A model generated the notes under the pieces. It had not been told where the DNA came from, made no database searches, and was given only the letters and a program-made list of their open reading frames with translations. A stretch of DNA of 64,000 bases from Aplidium turbinatum (taxonomy: Eukaryota > Chordata > Ascidiacea > Aplousobranchia > Polyclinidae). Shown in pieces: positions 38,501 through 50,500 of the stretch (its first letter is position 1; each line of letters starts with the position of its first letter). Location of the stretch: contig OU964918.1 in the NCBI GenBank assembly GCA_918807975.1, forward strand, positions 40,780,477 to 40,844,476. The letters run 5' to 3'. Both the position numbers and the translations under genes were made by a program.

Positions 38501-41500
38501 CCTTAATAGCTTCAAGGAACCGGAATATAAGTAGAGAAACATCATCGCCTACTTCATTACTTACTCTTTAATTGTTGTTAGATTTTTGTTCAATGTTATC
38601 AAGGATGTACCTGCGGTGTTCACAAAAACAAGGAACATGACTCCGATTACCATGTACTGTACTGTAACTTATATAATATATATAGTGCAATTTAAGCAAA
38701 AAATCAAGTACACTTTTAAAATTCAGATTCCTCGAACAAAGTTTTCAGTCTGTCTGGTCCTTCCAGTGCAAGACACCCAATCCATTCTTGCTTCACAAGG
38801 TTCCTTACCACAACAAGAATCATTTTTGTATCACCGTCTTGATTTAGTTCCCCCAACTAACCCGTGTGCTCATTTGGGAAACTACGCTTCCAAGGGTATG
38901 ACCTGATCAATTTTGTACTATTTTTAATAAACTTATAAAAGAAAATTTATTCCATTACTCTTCTACAAACTCACACTGTTTAGTAAACTCATACAAGGTT
39001 TTTGTTTAATAGTCTAATGGTTATTTACAAATTGGTATAGAAATTAATTTTTTCCTAGATCAATCCTCGGTGCATTTGGCTTCTCGCTCGTTTTCGGATC
39101 CCGAATACTATTTGTCCAAAACGTTTACTAGTAATGACGTCACCCGAATTGGAAATTTCATGGAAGGTTTAGGACCCAATACAGAGCGAATAAAGGTATT
39201 TCTTTTTTTTGAGGTGCCATTTTTAGGATTTAAAAAAAGCCATTTATAGAAAAAGGCTTTTATATGAAAAAAGTTTGATGAAGACAAAACAAAGTAAAAC
39301 ATTCTTCTGGAAAAGGGCAATACAAAATATATACATCCAAAACAAGCATAACTATAGTACTCTGCTTGTCCTATAAGTTACAATATACATATGGTTATTT
39401 TCTGTTCTATTGTTTGTTTAAACAGATGCAAGTGAAAGACGAAGTAGTGGCAACTCAGCTAGCTGAAAATCTGTGGACAGACCAAAATGAAAATACTGAT
39501 CTGCAAAGTCAAGTTATCTGGCGATATATTGGAACAAAGAATGGACTTTATCGAATATTTCCCGGAACTCAATTACCTGATGACTATGACCCTGTGCTAA
39601 GACCATGGTAAGTAAAATATACTTCCAAATTTGTAGCTATGTCAAATCAATCTAACTTACTTATGTGTTGTTTTTCGCATGGTTTCTTGTAAACTTTTTA
39701 CATCGAAGTTGAAGTTGACGAGATTGGAGAATCATAAGATCATTAATTTTTTCATTTATCACTCTAGTCCAGCCTGAAAGATGTTTAACCAGCGACGACC
39801 GGATACCAAAGACCTTTTAAAAATGGTACTACACTTCATTCTGATTGGCACTCAGCAGGGAAGTGGTTCTCATACATCGCTCGCAACCGCTGTGCAGTGT
39901 GCACTCTGCTCTCGGTGTCGTGGGATAAGCTAGTTACTCTACGGGCTGAGCAAACTGCGTTCTGACAACAAAGAGGACTCCTTCCGAAACCAGGCAGTTG
40001 ATTGCAAATTCAAGAGCTCTTAACGTTAGAGCCTGGGGAGAAGCCCAAATTGCTAAACAAACAAACCAGCGACGACAGCAGAAGAAAATTTAGTTTAGGC
40101 AATATTTTATCACAACCATATCAAAACGGTTTTATACGGCAAAAATGTGAAAAATATTGTGTTTACTAATGAAATAAAAACAGGTATTTTTTGCACAGTG
40201 TCAGATAGTAATGAGGGGCTGTAATATTGGCCGGTGTCTTCGTATAGGCTAAGGTAGCCGGCTATTGGATAATAAAGCCTTACACATATCAGGCTTATGG
40301 CAATATAAAGTTAAATATTTTAATTAAAACGATTATAATCTACAATGCCATCATGCAAGTGTAGTAACAGCACAGATTTTAAATATCTTTTTAGAGTGTT
40401 ATATGATATGCAAGAAATATCGCTAAACAGTTTATTTAATAACAACTGAAAAATTCTCGTTAACCAAACAGTTTTGTTAGGTTTTGTTACCAAATGATTT
40501 GTGCTAGGGTCAACTACTAAGCTATATTTATACTAAAACTTTCAAAACAATTAGATTTAAGCTGATTACTTTAACTTATTAATGAGTACCATAGTCATGA
40601 TTGATAACAACTTAATAGGACTGAATTGCATAATTCAAAAAAAACAATGCATAAAACTAACAAAATATTAAATCTGAATGTTTTCTGCAGACTTCAAGAA
40701 ATAACTTAATTTATCTAAAGAAAACAAAAAATCAAATATTTGTAAAATGATAATAATGGAATAATTCCCCGACAACAACACTTCAACAATCGGAAAAACT
40801 TCACTGTGCCAATCGCGGTAACCGGCCCTGCGTCAAGTGCCTCTACAAGTATGCGAAACTACTAGGAATAACCTATCAAGGCTTTGTCAGTCCGAGGATA
40901 AAGATTCTAAAACCAAACCAAACCAACCAAACTGAAGAACAGACACAAAAGGTGAAACTGATAACATTCTGTTATCACAATGGCAGCAATGGCCGAGTGG
41001 TTAGCGCGTTGGGCTCGCAGTCGAGAGCCTGCATGTTCGACTCCAGCCACCCGTATACTTGCTGTTGTTTCTCTGGGCAAGAAACTTTACGATAATTGCC
41101 TCTACCTAGTGATCGATTTCGAGTAATGGGTAGTACCAAATTTAAGTCATAAATAGAGTAGACAACCGGAAACAGACATTGCCGTCGCCCCGTCGGCTGC
41201 AGCGTGGGTCAGGTGTACGTCGGAAGGCGTACACCGATGCATAGCACTCAAGTCCGCTTTCCCGCAATGCAGGATAAAGATAAACAAACAGCAAACAAAC
41301 ACAAGACAAGACAACGAGCAGTAAAAACATTAAGAAAATCAAGGAAAGCCACTATACAATATGAAATAAACGTAGTTTTGTAGATATAAAATAATATCTT
41401 TTTAGTTTTATGCATTGTTTTTAGGATTATGCAATTCAATCATATCAAGTTGTTATCAATCATATGCCTAACTCTATGATACTCAAGAATTATCTTTCTA

Positions 41501-44500
41501 CCACAGTTTAACTTGTGTAATTTAACCAATTATCTAGTCTTGTAGTAAATGCGTTATACTGTCCAATACCCAGGCTGGCAAAAATTTAAAATATTTATTC
41601 TTTGAAAAAATGTTTACTGTCCATGATTTTACAGTAATACAAAAAAATACATTTTTGAGTAGTAAAAGAATCAATTTTTTGTTAAAGTAAGGTAATTAAC
41701 TGATTTAGCAAGAGTAGCCTAATGCTGTATTTACTGCTTCCGTCTATTAATTCAAGTGATGCAGCCTCAGCAGTAGCTTACTTTCTGCTATAGAAGCTAT
41801 TTAAGAAGATTCAGCAGTAAACATATAACCACGGTGCAACACAGTATCACGTTCAGCTTTCAGCTCTATGAATACAACCTGAGCCTCCACCAGCTTCAAT
41901 ATAGGTAGTTTATGTCATTTTTTTTAATGTCTGTGAAATAACATATTTAGTAACTTGTTTAATATTTTTGATTTGGTTAGGTATGAACACGCTGTTGCAA
42001 ATCGACAGCATAGGGCTATCACTCCTCCTTACAGAGACGCCGCAAGTGGAGCCGTTATTGTCACACTGAGTGGAGTTTTGTTTGAAGGAAGGTTTGTATT
42101 TTGCTAATAAAAAATCCATTAATTTTTATATACAATAGATATACATCAGCATTTTTTTTTCAGAAATTTTGAGGAATTCAAACACTTTCAACTTTTTAAA
42201 TGCAAATCATTTTATTATAACGTTAAAAACAAATAATTAATGATTTAAGTGTGAATAGATGACGAAATACAACACTACGCTCCTTCAATTAATAACAATC
42301 ACAAAAAATTGAATTTCAGAGCAACCTCCGTTCATGATCCTATCGCAGATGAAGTAGTGGCTGTCATGGGAGTTGATATATTGCTTCCTTACTTCTATAA
42401 CATTTTATTACAATTGTATCCAGTGTGTGACAGTACATCTAAGTAAGTAGTATTGGAGTAAGCATAAACGAGAGATGAATAATTTTTTTATCCCTTATAA
42501 GTTATACGGTTATGTGAATAGTGCTTGCATACCAGATTTACAACCCAATGTTCTGACATGAATTAAAACCACAGCGTCAGTTTCACCATTCACCCTCTCC
42601 GACTTATACTTTGCTACATTGGAATAACTATTTTGTTTGCTCAACTGTTTGTGGACAGTGTATTTTTAGAATTAACAATACATTCATAAAATACCGTATT
42701 AAAAATAGTAAACATTTTACATTTTTGCTTTATCTTCTGACAAACACAGTACCAGTACTATCGGTAAAATTTAACTAAAAATATAAAATATGTGATTGCA
42801 CATTCGAGAAAGTCTTGAAAAAAATTTAAATTGAGTTTATTTTGATAAATGTGAAACCATAAAACTGCGCCAAGCCTGTGACTGAGTATAGGCTAAACCA
42901 CCTATCTTAAAATAATACACATTCTATGTCACAATTTTGTCACATCGTCGTTTTTTGTGGTTAGGTATATGTTGGAAAGTATACTTAAAAGTATAAACTG
43001 TGATTACTATTATGTGTTCAGGTGTCTTTTGATTGACAAGGCAGGGTATGTGATAGTCGCTGAAGAGTACGTGACATCAAGTCAAGTTCGCACAGACCAA
43101 CATGTCACAGAGTTGGAGCCTGAAATAGCTTTTCATTTAGTGTACGATGAAGTTTTGATTGGTTCTAGTTGTGCAAATGTTGAAAATGGATTGCTTCAAA
43201 GAACATATACGGTGTGTAGTCCTACAAAATGTCATTATACAACAGCGTTAAACAGTAGCCTACTATAACGTTTGAAGTCATCATCCGTTCCATCAATTTG
43301 GAATCTGTGTTCGGTCAGTTAGACTCATATTAGTACACACAGCAGTGTTCAGCAAGACACGTCATGCCATGTCTGACGATTGACACGAATCTTAGCCTCT
43401 TAACTTTTTGTTAATTATTGATTCTATTTTTTGTTAAGGCTCTCACTCCTAAAGAGGTTTTCAATCGAATGCTCAAAGTTTATTCTGATTCAGCATATTT
43501 TCATATATATTTTTATTATCTAGGGTGAGACTATTTACATCCAAAAAGTCAATTCCAGATAGGTAAAAACTACAGATGGAAATATGCTGAATCAGACTGG
43601 ACTTTAAGCATTCGATTGAAAACCTCCTTAGGAGTGAGAGCCTTAACAAAAAATAGAATCAATAATTAACAATATGTTTTTATATTGGTAATTATTGATT
43701 CTATTTGAATAAGGTCTCATAAGGTAGAAATGTTGTTATCGAACTAGTCTGTAGTTTTTAGTTTACCTATCTGGAATTGACTTATTTGGATGTAAATAGT
43801 CTCACCCTGGATAATAAAAATATATATGAAAATATGCTGAATCAGAATGAACTTTGAGCATTCGGTTGAAAACCCCCTTCGGAGTGAGAGCCTTAACAAA
43901 AAATAAAATCAATAATTAACACTTTTAATTCCATTAAGTTTAAATCTTCATATGCATACATAAGCTCCTACGTTACAAAATAGCGTTTCGTTAGTTAGAT
44001 TGTACATTCAGAAATTAAGTTGGCTGCAGGGTTGTAATGTAACGAAGTCTTGGTTGGCCTGTAGCCAGATCTGTTGTTGCAAAACTGGATGTAATTATTT
44101 TGGTTTAAGTGAAAGGTGCTCGACACAGCTATTAGCTCATGAATAATAATTGAACCCCGTGAGAAAACTTTTGCTGCGTATTCATAAAAAGGTTTGCCAC
44201 TTCTTGGTGAAGCTATAATTTTCTTTCAGTTGATGGTTATTTTCTATTTATAATTTAACACTGCGTAAACACTCTGTGTTGATCTTGTTTGTTTTTTTCA
44301 AAACTAATTAAAAAGCACTTCTATTTCAGATTCCTGATAGCCAGGATCGATTGTCAGGCACAACATACAGTTCAAGTGGTTGTTACAACTATCAGCTCAT
44401 TCCGGTGGAAAATACCAATACTTACTTGGTCATCAGAGATAGAGAAAAATCGTATTCTGGCTGTGGTGCATTCCGAGGAAGATGCACTTGTAACAGAATC

Positions 44501-47500
44501 GTGAGTACAATAATTATCAACAACTTTTGTCTTTTAAAAGTTCTGATGTCCAAACTCTTAAAAGTTTCTCTTGCTCGCCCAATATTCACTCGACAAAGAT
44601 TTCAGTTTTGTAGAAATTGTAAATATTTACGTAAGATGTAATATTGATTAAATGATTACACATATTGTGGAAACAGTAGCCTACTTTGACTGCGTTGCGT
44701 ATCAGTACTGTAGTCTTAACCGTTTATGGTATTGAAAATAGTATCATTGTCCAACACAAAGGTGTGTACGCAGGATTTCTTCAGGGGTACCATTTTAATT
44801 TATTTTTTTTAAGAAAAATGTTTATGTATTAACATTAGACAGCACAAGATTGCCATACCCATCCTACATTGACGATACCAATTTTCAAATTTGAAACTGC
44901 AGAATTTTGTACAATGTAGAGCTAAGACGTTGCCATTTTCATTGCACATGGATGTTGGCTGACGTTTTCATGTAGATACATTGCAGGATATATCATTTGA
45001 GATCTTAAGTTGACTTGTTACAAACTCTTCCTCGTCGTACGTCATTTAAATGGTTGTTCAAATGAATTCTAAAGTGTCTTGTAAAAATCCAAAATAAAAT
45101 GTAAAATTATGTTATCTGGGTTGAGATAAAAACATTCCATAGTTTATTGAAACGCGTTCTGATTGACATCACTCATCAGCACAAACTTGCTCGGAAAAAA
45201 TATGCTTGCTATGAATTGCAGCCCCGTTAGCTTAGTGGTTACGCGCCTGGCTCAAGATTACGCGGCGCTGGTTCGGCTCTCGGGATGTGCGCTTGAGCAA
45301 CGCATTTCAGGACTGCTCTCCATTCAGCGGCATCTAGTGAATGGAATAATTTCCCTGCACAACACTTCAACAATCGGCAAACTTCACTCTGTCAATCTCG
45401 GTAACCGGCCCTACGTCAAGAGCCTCTACAAGTATGCGAAACTACCAGGAATAACCTAACCTATCAAGGCTTTGTCAGTCCGAGGATAAAGATTCAAAAC
45501 CAAACCAAACCAACTATTAAAAGCGAAATAAAAGGTGTTAGCCTACTAGATTTGTTTATAATTTCAGCAAAAAAATGACTACCGTATGCTTATTGCTTAT
45601 TTTAAAAGTCATGTTCATTTTAAAATGTCAATGTCATGTTCATTTTAAAAGCACAGCTTGGTGGGTTGTAGCTAAAAACTGTGAAATAGCGGCCGGTCGA
45701 AAAGCTTTGAAAATAAAAAGTAATGCTATATTTCAGACAAATGAATGTACATATGGTTGGACTCGGAACTCAGACTGTGAATGTCCTTGCACCAGCATCA
45801 ACGATAACTACCAACCTTGTTCAAACGAATACCTCACAAACATCAGGTTCAATTAAATATCATATAAAATATTCGAATAAATTCGTGTCGATTGTTCTAT
45901 AGGCCTACTAGGCTATAGTGTACATGAACATGCGTCTAATACATTTATGTTTGTGAAAACATTATAGTAAGTGTAAGTTGACTGGAATGGATACTTGCTG
46001 TAAATATCATCTCTACGATTCTTTTAGTTATCTTAGACTTAGAGATATAAAAAACTATCCTAAGTTCTTTAAGCAGTAGCTTATATAAACAATTGTACCA
46101 ATGCAGTTAAAAGTTTTGCCTAACTATCTTGCTTATTATTGAAACATTTCATGTACGGTACAAAGCAATTTTAATTTTACAGATCAAACGTACCGTCTTG
46201 TACCCCTGAAAACGCTGAGCTGTTGTCGATTACCCAAAATAACGTAGACGTCACATCCTTGCCTCAGTGTTACAAAGTCGACTTTGACTACGAAAGGACA
46301 TCTGGTGGTGGTAATGGTAGTAATACTGATAGTGGTGTTCATTTTATATCTCATTAGCCATTTTATATATCTCATTATCTCATTAGCTCATTTTATATCT
46401 CATCTCACAGTTTTAAGTTGATATACTAATGCATGCTTGGCGCATATTAAACATACATTAGTATATTTAACATACAGTTTAATGCAGTCAAATTGAACTT
46501 CCACTTGTTGCTTTCTTTGTTATAGACTACATATATTACAGATGTAAGTTAGGCTATATTCCTGATGAAGACACAATGATGTGTTGAAAACGTTTAAAAG
46601 TTTATTTATGTTATGCTAAGTGCTGAAACTGATGTTACTTTTGTAGTACAATATTGAAAACACGCGAGTTAAAAAAAATTCTGTTCCCTAAACTATCTTT
46701 TAACATGCAGGTGGATCTAATACTGGTGCGATAGTTGGTGGAATTGTTGGTGCAATCGTTGGTGTATGTGTGATGATCTTTATCGTAATACGTCATCTCA
46801 AGAAAAAAAGATGTCAGCAATCAGCTTCCCAGGTACGGTGACATGTTTCTTCTTACTATCAACTACCGCACTAAAGATAATAACTTAGCAAGACTTTTAT
46901 CATTTTATTTGAGGAAAATTTCGGTTTATATCTGAAGGTCACGAAAATCATTTTTGTTCACAAAACGACCGGCAACTCTTGTATTTAACGCACCATACTC
47001 TGAAGCCATGAGAAGGTATTTTCGCACTCTGTACTTCTAGAAATTCCTGGTAGCAACAAAGTTGATTTTGTTGAGGAATGTTGTACACAATGTAAACACT
47101 GTTTTGTGTAAAACTGTTATAAGAAAAAACAGCATGGCTATCAACTAAACCATTTTAATCAAGCAAACATTTTAACATCAAGCCTACCCAAAAATGAGCA
47201 CTTTGCACTTTTGCAGTTTGAGTTAAAGTCCATGCAGTGCCAGTCTTAGGGTATTTCGGGCCCTGTGCGGAATATGCTTTGCGAACCCCAATGACAATGA
47301 TCCAATTCAGTAGCGTAGCTAGGTAGTTTGAAAGGGGAGGGAGGTTTTGACGGCGGCGGGCGAAGCCTGACGGAGTGTTCGCCGAAGGTAACATCCAGAG
47401 GCGGAGATCTGGGGGGCTTCTCCCAGAAATTTTGAAAAAATTACTTTGAATTTGAGGCATTCTGAGAGCATGTTCAACAAAAATTTGGGTATGAATATTA

Positions 47501-50500
47501 CTGTAAAATGGTGCTGTCCGGTGGCATAGCAAAAGAATAAGATCATGTTGTCTTTGGCATTTTTCGGAAATAAAGCTGAGTCTTTTGTATTGAAAGTAAC
47601 ATGTATTCTATTTAAATGCAATTGCCACAAAGCGAAATTCTGTTGTCACAGTGCAATGTTAACTATTTGGTACATGCTGAAATGTCGTGGGTGGCTTAAA
47701 AGCATGTAAGCTTGTAAAGGTGGCCCGACGCGACAATCTCAGCACTTGCCTCACCCTAAAGCCGCAACTGACTTTGAGGATACCGGTACTTGCTTGTGAA
47801 TCGAATTGAATTTTTTCCATTGAAAATGACAAAAATTACTGCATTTTCTGAGTAAATTGCGGGCCCTAGCTGTGCGATCGCATGGTTTGCACACCACAAA
47901 GACAGGCACTGATCCATGCTACATATTTTTGAATCAAGTAGAGTCATCAATAATTAGTTTGTTTTTAAATGTCTGAGTAAAAAATAAAATAAAAAAAACT
48001 GAGTAAATGGCTTTCAAAAGCTTGACTGCAGCATTGCTACAGTGCTCTTTGTAGCTTTGCTTACAGAACTTGTTTGAGCAGCAAGTTTATTATCAGTGTC
48101 ACAGTCAAAAATTAAAAAAAGTGCAAAATACAAATTTGGTTTTACGTTTTGCCGCGTTGCATACGGCCAGGGCTGTAGAAGTACTATCTTTGACCCTCCT
48201 CCCAAATCCACTAGTGGGCCTCTATATTTAATGACAGCGCGTAAAAATAGGACAAAAAACCATTAGGTTAGGGCCGCAAACTCTTTCAATGTAGGGAAAA
48301 CATTCGCATTCATCATTATAGCAAAGAGTAAACTACTCTCAGATTTTTTACAAAAAAAAAAAAACATTTTATAAGCTAAGCCGACATTCCAGCCGCTGAT
48401 TTATGAAAGGATCAGAGTTTTAAAGCTTATAAAATAAATAGACAATGTGAAACTTATTGTATGAAAAGGTAACATCATAAGGAGGTACGGGGGTTGCCCT
48501 CGGAAATTTTTTACACTTTTTGGGCATTTTTAAGAGCAAAAATGTTTTTGTTATCAAGATGCACATTTTTTTATGGTCATAGCTGCAACCATAGGTCCCT
48601 ATGTAGGTCCCTATGTAGAGTCCCTATGTAGTCTATGTAACCAAATTCATAAAATAAAATAGCATTTGGATAGATGGATGGGTTTAAATTTAAGTTAGCC
48701 TACCATTTTAAAAGATGTTCATTTACGATCACAGAAAGATTTCAGCAATTTATTTCTTAAAAATTTGTATAGCCTCTTGTCGTGTAGCCTTTCAGCAGGT
48801 CAGAACTTCGAAAAATCATCTTAGGTATAGAGTACCCCCACCGTTACCTATAGCTTAGTAGGCCTATATTCACGAAAATTTTGCAAAAAAACAAACAAAA
48901 AAAACAACATATTAAACGTAAAATTGCAAGCCCAAAAACGCACGAACCAAATATGCATGAGTCCTTAGACGTAAGTGGGCCCCAAGCCGGGGTTTGAAAA
49001 GCAGTAAATACGGCGTGGCATGTATTAAGCCAGGGGTGTGCAACGTGCGGCCCGCGGGCCAAATGCGGCCGCGAAGAAAAATTGTGCGGCCCGCAAGGAT
49101 GTGCCAATTTTGAATTGTGTGCGGCCCGCGAAACGTGTTTATAATTTAGTTTAGTCTGGTACGTGTGAACAATTCATTGTGGAGTGGATTATTATAGATT
49201 TCGCACCTTCTGTTAATCATTTTAGAAATCTCCCAGCGGCCACCGCTAATCCATTGTGTTTAATTATCTGAAACATAAAAATGTATGGTCACATAAAAGG
49301 CTTTATGAACTAATTACGACTTTGGAAAGCTCACATACAGATAGGAAATCTTTTCCACTTTCCAACTTGAGAGACTACGGAATGCATTCTGAGAAGAAAG
49401 CTAAATTTAAAAAAATGTTGTTTGAATTTTTGGTTCTTCAAGGACTTCAAATCTCATGAATATTTGTTTGGTATGTTCTCTTCGCCATTCGCCACAGACA
49501 TTGACAAAGTACCAGCAGATATCTAGCTTGAACTGATTGACCTTCAAGAGAAAACGGATTTGAAAGCAAAGTATTTAGAAATGAATCTTGGCGATTTTTA
49601 CTGAAAACATCTCAACCAAGATGACTTTCCACATTTGAAAAAATCATGGACTTCTAAATGGAAAAAATCCATTACTTCAAAAATGGCCCTTTTTGGCTCA
49701 ACGTATTTGTGTGAACAATTTTTTTTCTAAAATGGGCGTCATGAAATCTCCCTATCGATCGGTTCTGACAGACGAACACTTGGAAAATGGACTTCGAATT
49801 ACCAGCACTTCCATTAAAGTAAATTTGGAAAAAGCCGTCGGGAAAAGAAGCCAGCTGCAAACTTCTCACTGAACTCGTTTAAGATGGTGTGATAATAAAT
49901 TGGAATAACAGTTTTCTTCAGAAATTTATGCGTATTAACTTATTATTTCTGCAAGGAGATAACCACTAATAATGCCGAAAGAATAACATGAATAACAAAA
50001 AAACTACTTTTTTGTGCCTGCAGCTACTAGAAATCATATGTTAAATAAACGTGCGGCCCGCGGTTTCACCCAGCTAGGCTATTTATATCTGGCCCTACTG
50101 TAATAAAGGTTGCACACCCCTGTATTAAGCTATTGATCATCGAGATTTTGTAGCAGTTTTTCTTTTTCATATATAGCTAAAAAACGTTAAACAGACTAAA
50201 ATGAGTGGCTTCCTAAACAGACGTGCCCCTCGGCCGGGGGGTACGGGGAATGGCGAGCACGGTCCTGGTTACAGATGGCAGACAAAAGAACTTGAACAAA
50301 ATAACACAATAATTTTCAAGCATTCACATAGTTTCAAAATATTCATGGCTACCTGGAGATGTGGCCTGAGTGGTCACATTTGCAGATTTTGATTACCGAT
50401 TACTGTAGTGTACAGTACTAGTACGTCTGACTACAATTTTCTAAGATTTTTTTACGTTTTGGTGACTCGTAATGAGATACTGTAAAAGCTTTATGTTGCC

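Noticed and set aside
45218-45300. tRNA gene
   Set aside because: Head of a SINE with at least five other partial copies in the window.
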